From NCBI GenBank assembly GCA_029263095.1, contig JAJCYA010000073.1:1-32005 (forward strand): DNA of 32,005 nucleotides, in the 5' to 3' direction. Position numbers and translations under genes: made by a program. This document shows, one piece after another, positions 22,693 through 30,259 of this stretch (position 1 is its first letter; every line of letters begins with the position of its first letter). Below the pieces are notes generated by a model. The model worked only from the letters and a program-made list of their open reading frames with translations, was not told the origin of the DNA and searched no databases. Source of the stretch: Acidimicrobiia bacterium. GTDB taxonomy: Bacteria > Actinomycetota > Acidimicrobiia > Spongiisociales > UBA11373.

Positions 22693-24189
22693 TCATCTGC
22701 CGAGTGTGGGGTCCTCTTGCACGGCCCGAGTGCGAACGGTGAATACGGAGTCGCCCGAGAGAACGCCGCCACGCCCAAACAATCTCCCGAACTGCCAGTT
22801 CGACAGACCCAACTCGGGGCGATCGAGTGCGAATTGGCCGTCGACCCACCTGGTAAAACCATTGCCGACGAACGGTGAGTCGATCGCTTCCCAGAATCGC
22901 CGGTGCTCGGCATCTTCCTGTGAAATGAGACTTGCAGCGAAACGAGGACTGCGATCGTTGAACAGTCTCACCGCCTCCGCGACATCCGGAACGATCTTGA
23001 GCGTGACCTCGGGGCTGTCCTCCCATTCCCACTCGGTTCCCAGTTGATCGGTGTCGATCACCTCGGTGCGCGACTCCAGAATCGGACCCGCGGCCCGGCT
23101 GATCTCGGCAGCGGCGAACCACTCCTCGGGTATGCGGTTCTCATCGCCAGCGGCCACATGCAGCTTCGATACCGCTCCCCGTCGGTCGCCTGCCCTGGCG
23201 AGAGCATCTAGGAAGACCGCGACGAGTTCGTCCGCCCTCGACTCCACGATGCAGCATGTGTTCAAGGTGTTGCACACCTTCCGATCAAGCGACTCGTACA
23301 CCGCCGCGGCAAACGCGTCGGCGTCAGCATCGTCTGCGGCCACGATCCATGCTCCGCCGGTGCCATGCAGGCTCACCGGTGTCCCGGCCTGCCGGGCAAC
23401 ACCACCCAGTTGGGCGACGGCCGCCCCGGAGCCACGCGCCACAGCAAGGGAGAGGCGAGGATCGGCAAACATCGCCCAGCCGGCAGCGCGGGAGGGAGCA
23501 TCGATCAACGTCACCGCTCCCGCCGGAAGTCCGCTAGCGGCCAAGGCCGGTTCCAAGGCCGACCGGACGATGGCCCGCGCGGTACCAAGCGCAGCCGAGC
23601 CGATGCGAAACACCACGGTGTTGCCCGCCCGAAGAACGCCCGTCGCGTCGGCAAACACGTTGGGACGTCCCTCGAAGACGAATCCGACCACCCCAAGGCC
23701 CGCCTTGACGAGCTCGACTCTCCATTTGGCGTGCGTGATCGTTTCGACCACCGAGCCCCGATCCCGCGGTGCGCCCGCCCACACGCGAAGCCCCTCGATC
23801 ATGTCCGCCCTCATCGAGTCCCCCAGCACCAGCCGGGTCGTGGAGCGACCAGCCTGCTGCATCGTCGCAACATCCGACTCATTCGCGGTGCGGATCGGCT
23901 CGAAGCTGGCGTCATCCTCGAGGCGGTCTGCGAAGGACAAATAGAACGCCGAGATCTGGTCGTCGGTCACGGCCCCCATGTGCCGGAACGCCTCGTACGC
24001 GGTACCAACCGAGGCACTAGCGGTATCCCAATCGGATCCCGGGACATGGAGAAGATCGCCGGTGTCCTGCAGCACGATGAGGCGATCCCCCGACTGGAAT
24101 GAATCAGCCAGCTCAGCCGGGACGCGAACGACCTTGTCGCCCCCGTAGGCGATCGGCATTCCGACCGTCAGTTGCTCGAGTCGTTCCAT
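22693..24189 (-). CDS. proA: Glutamate-5-semialdehyde dehydrogenase (divergent ProA with N-terminal extension)
   Basis: Reduces gamma-glutamyl phosphate to glutamate semialdehyde in proline synthesis, using NADPH. Family marks: VKAGLGVVGFVFEGRPNVFAD (cofactor side), LRAGNTVVFRIGSAA, and the catalytic Cys306 in KVCNTLNTCCIV. The product is 498 residues against a usual 415-430. The extra material is mostly N-terminal: residues 1-75 hold a short beta-rich segment (VGMPIAYGGDKVVRVP, GDRLIVLQDTGDLLHVP) absent from typical ProA. Inside the core the usual VPRGGKxLI and GxCHxYVD motifs are replaced by VARGSGAAVAQ and HGTGGAWIV. The proB neighbour upstream (46 bp) supports the assignment. It may be a distinct ProA clade rather than a degraded gene, since the catalytic Cys and frame are intact. 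Confidence 0.88.
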   Translation of the reverse strand: MERLEQLTVGMPIAYGGDKVVRVPAELADSFQSGDRLIVLQDTGDLLHVPGSDWDTASASVGTAYEAFRHMGAVTDDQISAFYLSFADRLEDDASFEPIRTANESDVATMQQAGRSTTRLVLGDSMRADMIEGLRVWAGAPRDRGSVVETITHAKWRVELVKAGLGVVGFVFEGRPNVFADATGVLRAGNTVVFRIGSAALGTARAIVRSALEPALAASGLPAGAVTLIDAPSRAAGWAMFADPRLSLAVARGSGAAVAQLGGVARQAGTPVSLHGTGGAWIVAADDADADAFAAAVYESLDRKVCNTLNTCCIVESRADELVAVFLDALARAGDRRGAVSKLHVAAGDENRIPEEWFAAAEISRAAGPILESRTEVIDTDQLGTEWEWEDSPEVTLKIVPDVAEAVRLFNDRSPRFAASLISQEDAEHRRFWEAIDSPFVGNGFTRWVDGQFALDRPELGLSNWQFGRLFGRGGVLSGDSVFTVRTRAVQEDPTLGR

Positions 24190-24235
24190 CTCGCATCACC
24201 GATCATCTGCTGTGGACCTCAGGACCGGCAGGACG

Positions 24236-25327
24236 CTACACGAAGACGACGAGATCATCCCGGTGGATCACAGTGCCCATCGCAAAGGAACCGCTATCGG
24301 CCTCCCTCCTCAGATCGGCGGCGGATACCCCCACCCGGCCCTTGCCGACGAGACCCCCTGACGTGTCCGTAACCTCCACGGCGACGCCGGCGTCGAAGTC
24401 GCCTTCTACTCCGGTGACCCCAACGGCCAACAACGAAGCGCCTCTCTTCTTGAGTGCATCGATGGCGCCGTCATCGATGCACAAGCGCCCGTACGAAGGC
24501 AGACCAAACGCGACCCAAAGCTTCCGTGCGTTCAGGCCGGATTCGTGTGGTTCGATCCAAGTGCCGACCATTCCTCCCCCGACGGCCTCCCCGGCGGCAT
24601 CATCGGAATCCGAGTTGGCGATAACGGTGGGAATCCCCGACCACGCGGCCATCCTCGCTGCGCTCACCTTGCTGGCGACGCCACCTGATCCGAATGTTCC
24701 AGAGCGGCCACGGATCTCGTCGAGAATCTCATCGGTATGACGAATCGCCGAAAGAAACTCGGCATCGTCGGCGAGGCGCGGATCGTCCGAATAAAGGCCG
24801 ACCGTGTCGGTAAGGATCACCAGCATCCCGGCACCAACCAAATGTGACACGATCGCCGCCAGTCGATCATTGTCGCCGAAGCGAAGCTCATCGACCACGA
24901 CTGTGTCGTTCTCGTTGACAATCGGAACGATGCCGAGAGCGACCATCCGGGTCAGCGCCTCACGAGCGTGCAGATACTGCTCACGGTTGGCCAACACGTC
25001 TCGGGTGAGAAGTACTTGACCGGCCACGAGCTCCAACGCTCCGAACTCGTCGGCGTAGCGTTGCATGAGGCGGGTCTGGCCGACCGCGGCAGCCACCTGG
25101 AGACTGGGGAGATCGGTGGGCCGCTGCTCGAGACCCATGGCCGGCACACCGGCGGCCACCGCACCCGAACTCACCAGGACGACTGGATGGCCGAGAGCCC
25201 GAACATCCTCGACCTGGCGAACCACTCGTCTCACCGCTTCGGGATCGAGACCACCTCCGTTGCGGGCCAGGCTCGATGAGCCGACCTTGAGCACGATCGG
25301 TGATCCGGGTTCGGCTGGCCTCCTCAT
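24236..25327 (-). CDS. proB: Glutamate 5-kinase
   Basis: Phosphorylates glutamate in the first step of proline synthesis. The 363 residues include the amino-acid kinase domain (IVLKVGSSSLA near 11-21, VVLVSSGAVAAG, PIVNENDTVVVDELRFGDND, and the late GTFGSGGVASKVSAARMA) and a C-terminal PUA domain (about 275-363, DGAIDALKKRGASLLAVGV onward). The product channels to ProA, encoded 46 bp downstream. ATG 25327 has no Shine-Dalgarno, but a -10-like TACTCT (minus, 25336-25341) ends 8 nt upstream, suggesting a very short or absent leader and a new transcription unit after livF. obg, frequently upstream of proB, is absent here. Confidence 0.97.
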   Translation of the reverse strand: MRRPAEPGSPIVLKVGSSSLARNGGGLDPEAVRRVVRQVEDVRALGHPVVLVSSGAVAAGVPAMGLEQRPTDLPSLQVAAAVGQTRLMQRYADEFGALELVAGQVLLTRDVLANREQYLHAREALTRMVALGIVPIVNENDTVVVDELRFGDNDRLAAIVSHLVGAGMLVILTDTVGLYSDDPRLADDAEFLSAIRHTDEILDEIRGRSGTFGSGGVASKVSAARMAAWSGIPTVIANSDSDDAAGEAVGGGMVGTWIEPHESGLNARKLWVAFGLPSYGRLCIDDGAIDALKKRGASLLAVGVTGVEGDFDAGVAVEVTDTSGGLVGKGRVGVSAADLRREADSGSFAMGTVIHRDDLVVFV

Positions 25328-25335
25328 AGCGGAGC

Positions 25336-25341
25336 AGAGTA
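25336..25341 (-). promoter_or_regulatory. Putative -10 element of proBA
   Basis: TACTCT on the minus strand ends 8 nt before the proB ATG and no ribosome-binding site intervenes. It fits a near-leaderless proBA promoter in the 94-bp gap after livF. Confidence 0.4.
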
Positions 25342-25421
25342 GAAGTGAGCCGGGCCGTGCAGATTGCTCATCCCAATCGCATCATGTCGCCAAAGCGATC
25401 GGTTCTCGTCCAGGAGTCCGA

Positions 25422-26150
25422 CTAGTCCATCTCCCCCAGGTACGCCTGGCGCATCTGGGGGTCGGCCAGAAGGTTCTCGGCGGTGTCGGCAAGAACAATT
25501 TGGCCGGTCTGTAGCACGTACCCGCGATCGGCGATCGACAGCGCCATGTTGGCGTTCTGTTCGACCACGAACACGGTCGTCCCCGCCTCGTTGATCTGCT
25601 CGATGATCTCGAAATTCTGGCTGACGAGCACAGGAGCGAGACCCATCGACGGTTCATCCATCAACAGCACCTTTGGTTTGGCCATCAGCGCCCTACCAAC
25701 CGCCACCATCTGCTGCTCGCCCCCCGACAGTGTGCCGGCCTTCTGGCTGAGACGCTCCTTGACCCTTGGGAACAACTCGAAGATCTGCTCCAGGTCGTCT
25801 GCAAGATTCTCTGTGTCTCTGCGCAGGTACGCCCCAATCTCGAGGTTCTCCAGCACCGTCATCCTCTTGAAGAGCCTGCGATTCTCGGGAACCATCGAGA
25901 CACCGTGCTCGACCCGGTAGCTGGTCGGCGCCTCGGACACGACCTCCCCGTCGAGCAGAACATCGCCCGTCGTAGGGGTCACCATCCCCAGAACTGCCTT
26001 GAGAGTCGTGGTCTTGCCGGATGCGTTGCCGCCCAGCAGGCACACGATCTCGCCGGCGAAGATCTCGATGTCCACGTCCTTGAGAATGTGGACCGGGCCA
26101 TAGTGGGTGTTGACCCCACGGAACTCGAGAACCGGTACGCGATCGGTCAT
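25422..26150 (-). CDS. livF: Branched-chain amino-acid ABC transporter ATPase LivF
   Basis: One of two ATPase subunits powering a LivHM-type importer. The 242 residues carry Walker A GGNASGKT (40-47), the Q-loop region (SMVPENRRLFKRMTVLENL), the signature LSGGEQQMVAVGRALM and Walker B VLLMDEPSMGLAP, followed by the His switch. EPSMGLAP and the lack of the LivG-type extra loop identify LivF. Its ATG overlaps the livG stop by one base (TGATG). The Walker A Gly-Asn-Ala-Ser variant is still consistent with GxxxxGK[ST]. It is the last gene of the livKHMGF cluster. Confidence 0.95.
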   Translation of the reverse strand: MTDRVPVLEFRGVNTHYGPVHILKDVDIEIFAGEIVCLLGGNASGKTTTLKAVLGMVTPTTGDVLLDGEVVSEAPTSYRVEHGVSMVPENRRLFKRMTVLENLEIGAYLRRDTENLADDLEQIFELFPRVKERLSQKAGTLSGGEQQMVAVGRALMAKPKVLLMDEPSMGLAPVLVSQNFEIIEQINEAGTTVFVVEQNANMALSIADRGYVLQTGQIVLADTAENLLADPQMRQAYLGEMD

Positions 26151-26932
26151 CAGTGCGACTCCGCGGGACGACCGAGGTATGCCTCGATCACGTCCTCGTT
26201 TGTTGACACTTCGTCGTAGGAACCTTCGGCTATCTGCACGCCGTGGTCGAGGACGACAACGCGATCCGAAACATCACGCACAACCTTCATCTCGTGCTCA
26301 ATCACGACGATTGTGAAGCCACGCTCGTCGCGCAGCTTGCGGATGAGCCCGGTGAGTTCGGCGGTCTCACGCGGGTTCATGCCCGCCGTCGGCTCATCCA
26401 GCAGGAGCAGTCGCGGCTGGGTCCCCATGGCCCTGGCGATCTCGAGTCGGCGTCGGTTTGCATACGACAGCATGAAGGCCGGTTGGTCGAAACGGTATCC
26501 GATGAGCCTCGTACCGAAGAAGCCGAGCACGTCACGGGCGCGGTCCCGGATCTCCTGTTCCTCCTTGCGGAACCCAGGGGTCTGGAACAGGGCTGAAAAC
26601 ACGCCCTTGTGAGTACGGGAATGCTGAGCAACCATGATGTTCTCGAGAACGGTCATGTTGGGGAACAGCCGAACATTCTGGAAGGTACGGGCGATTCCGC
26701 GCTTGGTTATCTGGTCGGGAGTGAGCCCGGCCACGTCGCGACCGTCAAAGAGTATCTCCCCCTCATCCGGGGGGAACATGCCCGAGATCGTGTTGAAGAA
26801 GGTCGTCTTTCCGGCGCCATTGGGGCCGATCACGCTGACAATCTCGCCCTCTTCTATGTGGAAGTCGACGCCGCCCAAGGCCAAGAGGCCTCCGAACTGC
26901 TTGGTGAGTCCCTCGATCTCGAGGAGTGCCAT
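26150..26932 (-). CDS. livG: Branched-chain amino-acid ABC transporter ATPase LivG
   Basis: Second ATPase subunit of the importer. The 260 residues include Walker A GPNGAGKT (36-43), a LivG-type insertion with the LFPNMTVLENIMVAQ Q-loop region, the degenerate signature LSYANRRRLEIARAM (LSY for LSG, normal for LivG) and Walker B LLLLDEPTAGMNPRE. The His switch lies in IVVIEHEMKVV. It overlaps livM (TGATG) upstream and livF downstream by one base each. The C-terminal LGRPAESH tail is typical. Confidence 0.96.
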   Translation of the reverse strand: MALLEIEGLTKQFGGLLALGGVDFHIEEGEIVSVIGPNGAGKTTFFNTISGMFPPDEGEILFDGRDVAGLTPDQITKRGIARTFQNVRLFPNMTVLENIMVAQHSRTHKGVFSALFQTPGFRKEEQEIRDRARDVLGFFGTRLIGYRFDQPAFMLSYANRRRLEIARAMGTQPRLLLLDEPTAGMNPRETAELTGLIRKLRDERGFTIVVIEHEMKVVRDVSDRVVVLDHGVQIAEGSYDEVSTNEDVIEAYLGRPAESH

Positions 26933-28863
26933 CAGTCCTCACCCTCCTGGTCCTTGCCGAGCCAAACATCCTGTTTCAGCTCGTCGCCGTGCAGCTCCTG
27001 CGAGCGTCGGGCGCTTGGCGCAAGGCCCTCGGGGCGCTGCAACATCATGTACACGAGCAAGACGCCGTAGATGAGCAGCTTGAACTCCTGAAACTCCCGC
27101 AGCATGCCCGGCTGCGTCGGCCCGCCGAGAACACCGATCAGTACGAGAGCGCCAACCGCGACGCCGCGCAGGCTGCCCATGCCTCCGACGATCACCACCA
27201 CCAGGATGATGATCGACTGAACGATCTTGAAACTGCTCGGGAAGATCGTGCCGATCTTTACCGCGAACAGCGCTCCTCCGAGCGCCGCCAGGATGGCACC
27301 GATAATGAAAGCAAGAAGTTTGGCTGTGACGACATTGATGCCCATGGTCTCGGCCACCTGCTCGTCCTCGCGCATTGCCATCCAGGCACGCCCGATGCGG
27401 GAGTCCTGGAGTCGCCACGAGACGAAGGCGGCCAACGCCACGAATATCAACACAAGCCGGAACACCGCCTCGGAGTCGATACCTGTCACAGTCCAAGATG
27501 CGAAATCGGGGAACAGGAGCCCGGCAACTGTGGCCACCGTACCAAGACCTATCCAGACGCCCGCAGTCTTCGCCGAACTGGCGTCATCATCGGCTCGCGC
27601 CGAGCGCCACCGCAGGAATCCAATGATGCCCACCACTATTCCGACCCCGGCGAGCACGTAGCCGAACAGCGTGACAATCATGCCCTCGCCGATCCGCAGG
27701 ATCCCCTGCGCACCTCCAAACGTGCCCTTGAGCCAGTCCGCCTGGAAGACGAGACGAGCTATCTCCCCGAAGGCCAGTGTGACAATTGCCAGGTAGTCGC
27801 CGCGCATCCGGATCACCGGCGTGCCCACGATGATTCCAGCGATAGCAGCCATGATGATGACGAACGGAAGAGCCGAGAAGAATGCCAACTCGGGACTGAA
27901 GTCGCCGGGGGTGAGCGGAGAAGTGAATACAGCCGTCGTGTAGGCGCCCACGGCGAAGAAGGCCACATACCCGAGGTCGAGCAGACCGGCGAATCCGACC
28001 ACGACGTTCAGGCCGAGACCCATGAGCATGAACAAACCCACCGTCGCCAGAACCTCATTCAGGAAGGGCCCGAACACGGAGGGAGCTAGAAGCCCTACGG
28101 CCATCAGTGCGGTGGCGACCATGAAGCCTGTGGAACGGCGCTTGTTCTCCGGCAGAGCCTGGAACCGCTCTCTGACGCGAGACGCCCGACCGGTGAACTG
28201 GAAGTGCATGAAGATCACGACCACGGCGATCACGACCGCGGCCCCGATCGTGACTCCCCGATTCTCCGAGTACACAAGATCGTCGAGGAAGCCGACTGCC
28301 AAACCGTCGAAAACGTTCCCCAGCACCAATTCGATGAATCCGATTATGAGGACCCACACAAAGGCCGACGACACCGCACGCCGCCATCTGTCCGAGAGGA
28401 CATGGAACATGCCACCGATGGCGCCGAGGCCAGCGCCCAACGCCATCAGGATGGTTGCGCCGACGGCGGCCGACTGATCGAAACCGAGAATCCCAACCAG
28501 CTCTGGAGTGACGTTGAGAAGGATCTCGCGAATATCGATCACATCGATCACAAGGAGGAATGCACCGAGAACCGCGCCCCCGACCAGCCCGGCGGCGGCA
28601 CCGCCGATCAGATTGTGAGGTCCCTTGCGCGGCGGCTCCATGCCTTCCAGCACGGGCTCATAGGTGACCCGATAGCCGAACAGCAGGGGAATCCAGGCGA
28701 GCGATAGGTATCCCAGCGATAGAACAGGGTCGATGACGCTACGTGTGTCGAACACCTCGACCATACCGATGGCCGCGACGAACACCGCGGTGATCCCGGC
28801 GATGGCACCGAGGCGCAGCACCTTTCGGGTGTCTATCTCGGAGGTGGCAGCCAGCTCGATCAT
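26932..28863 (-). CDS. livM: Branched-chain amino-acid ABC transporter permease LivM, enlarged
   Basis: Membrane subunit of the importer. The recognisable LivM core begins near residue 268 (LNEVLATVGLFMLMGLGLNVVVG, DLGYVAFFAVGAY) and includes the ATPase-coupling EAA-like loop GRAWMAMREDEQVAETMGIN (491-510). Ordinary LivM proteins have about 300-400 residues; this has 643. Residues 1-265 are an additional block with about six hydrophobic segments and a long polar turn (RVTYEPVLEGMEPPRKGPHN), and a second insertion at about 395-475 adds two more. The whole is in one frame with uniform composition, so it looks like a genuine long form. ATG 28863 overlaps the livH stop as ATGA. Confidence 0.94.
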   Translation of the reverse strand: MIELAATSEIDTRKVLRLGAIAGITAVFVAAIGMVEVFDTRSVIDPVLSLGYLSLAWIPLLFGYRVTYEPVLEGMEPPRKGPHNLIGGAAAGLVGGAVLGAFLLVIDVIDIREILLNVTPELVGILGFDQSAAVGATILMALGAGLGAIGGMFHVLSDRWRRAVSSAFVWVLIIGFIELVLGNVFDGLAVGFLDDLVYSENRGVTIGAAVVIAVVVIFMHFQFTGRASRVRERFQALPENKRRSTGFMVATALMAVGLLAPSVFGPFLNEVLATVGLFMLMGLGLNVVVGFAGLLDLGYVAFFAVGAYTTAVFTSPLTPGDFSPELAFFSALPFVIIMAAIAGIIVGTPVIRMRGDYLAIVTLAFGEIARLVFQADWLKGTFGGAQGILRIGEGMIVTLFGYVLAGVGIVVGIIGFLRWRSARADDDASSAKTAGVWIGLGTVATVAGLLFPDFASWTVTGIDSEAVFRLVLIFVALAAFVSWRLQDSRIGRAWMAMREDEQVAETMGINVVTAKLLAFIIGAILAALGGALFAVKIGTIFPSSFKIVQSIIILVVVIVGGMGSLRGVAVGALVLIGVLGGPTQPGMLREFQEFKLLIYGVLLVYMMLQRPEGLAPSARRSQELHGDELKQDVWLGKDQEGED

Positions 28864-30149
28864 GCCCGCTCCTCCACTGCCAGACGCTCACCGAGAAGGC
28901 CGACCGGCCGGACCATCAGAACCCCGATGAGAACCACGAAGGCGATCATGTCCTTGAGCTGCGACGCCCCGGGGATAGTTGCGCTGAAGCCCGGCAACAC
29001 AAAGATCCCGAGGAAGACCCCCACGACCCCCATCACAACCATGCCCAGCGAACTACCAGCCTTTCGGGCATCACCTGAGCGGAGCCGCTGGATGCCCCAG
29101 TAGGCCGTCGCGGCGGCGAGTACCGCCCCCACGTAGGCAAGCCAGGTCGGAATCTCCCAGGAGAGGCCGCCCAGCATGTTTGGGCCAGACGCCTCGACAA
29201 GGCCAAGCGTCACACCACCCAGCATGGCCCCACCGAGGTTCCCGATGCCGCCGAGGACGGCTGCCGTAAACGCCTTGATGCCCGGGAGAAACCCGGTGAG
29301 GAAGAAGACCTTGCGGAACAGCATTGCCCAGAGCATCCCGCCGACACCTGCCATAGCCCCACCGACCGCAAACGTCATCACGATCGTGCGATTGACGTCG
29401 ATGCCCATGAGACCGGCGATCTCCTTGTCCTCGGCGACTGCACGGATGGCTCGACCGGTCCTGGATCGCTCGACAAAAAGCCACAACCCGAACATCGACA
29501 CGATTGCCGTCGCGATCACGAGCAGCTTGATGCCCTCGATCTCGAGACCGAAGATCCCCACCCGATCCTGCAATCCCTCAGGAAGCTGCGGGAATGTTTT
29601 GAAACTGCCGCCGAACAGGCCCTTGACGGCGTACTGCAAGAAGAATGACATCCCGATCGAAGTGATGAGAGGGATGAGGCGGGGGGCACCCCGGAGTCGG
29701 CGGTAGGCGATTCGCTCGACCAGCACCGCCACGACCGTCGAGACCAGCACCGCAGAAAGAAGAACGATGAGAACGGCGACGACAAAGGCGCTCTCCCAGA
29801 GACCGGCGTCGAAGAGAGCGTCGGCAACGAAGTAGGCGGCCATGGCACCCGCCATGAAGACCTCGCCGTGTGCGAAGTTGATGAATCCGAGCACTCCGTA
29901 AACCATCGAGTACCCGAGGGCGATGAGCCCGTACATGAATCCCTGGGCGAGACCTCCGACGATCAGATCCCGCCAGGCGACCGCGGTGAGACCCGACCCG
30001 TTGACCTGAAGCGCAATCGTGCCGACTACAGCCCAGGCCGAAAAGAAGATCAGCGCTACCTTCATCGCGAACAAAAAGACGTCGACGGCAAGGGTCGACA
30101 CGTCCTGATTGAGCCTCAGACGAGGCGATGATGTGGTCCGAGTGGCCAC
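28860..30149 (-). CDS. livH: Branched-chain amino-acid ABC transporter permease LivH, enlarged
   Basis: Partner permease of LivM. The 429 residues carry LivH marks: GLAQGFMYGLIALGYSMVYG, LGFINFAHGEVFM (near 87-99) and the coupling loop GRAIRAVAEDKEIAGLMGID (232-251). The usual C-terminus (AFVVLIGVLMVRPVGLLGE) is present but is preceded by an extra hydrophobic stretch of about 60-65 residues (about 336-398), making the protein about 130 residues longer than common LivH (about 290-300). A 60-residue N-terminal leader includes one further membrane segment (about 23-47). GTG 30149 has GGGGAAG about 8 nt upstream. It lies 111 bp after livK, with an intrinsic terminator between. Confidence 0.94.
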   Translation of the reverse strand: MATRTTSSPRLRLNQDVSTLAVDVFLFAMKVALIFFSAWAVVGTIALQVNGSGLTAVAWRDLIVGGLAQGFMYGLIALGYSMVYGVLGFINFAHGEVFMAGAMAAYFVADALFDAGLWESAFVVAVLIVLLSAVLVSTVVAVLVERIAYRRLRGAPRLIPLITSIGMSFFLQYAVKGLFGGSFKTFPQLPEGLQDRVGIFGLEIEGIKLLVIATAIVSMFGLWLFVERSRTGRAIRAVAEDKEIAGLMGIDVNRTIVMTFAVGGAMAGVGGMLWAMLFRKVFFLTGFLPGIKAFTAAVLGGIGNLGGAMLGGVTLGLVEASGPNMLGGLSWEIPTWLAYVGAVLAAATAYWGIQRLRSGDARKAGSSLGMVVMGVVGVFLGIFVLPGFSATIPGASQLKDMIAFVVLIGVLMVRPVGLLGERLAVEERA

Positions 30150-30200
30150 GTGTTGGTCTTCCCCTTGTCGCTACCGGTGTCTTCTGTGTCGAGTGTTCGC

Positions 30201-30232
30201 AAAAGGGGCCCGGCCCAATGGACCGGGCCCCT
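30201..30232 (-). terminator. Rho-independent terminator between livK and livH
   Basis: On the minus strand a 13-bp hairpin (30220-30232 with 30204-30216, one mismatch, loop of 3) is followed directly by TTTT (30204-30201). It lies 28 nt after the livK stop and 50 nt before livH, so it should let livK mRNA be made in excess over the membrane genes. Confidence 0.85.
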
Positions 30233-30259
30233 CCAGCATCAATCAGTTGTTTCTATGCG

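Noticed and set aside
26926-28089. 387-codon plus-strand frame rich in His, Asp and Glu
   Set aside because: Antisense to livM. The charged composition is what the complement of hydrophobic membrane codons gives.
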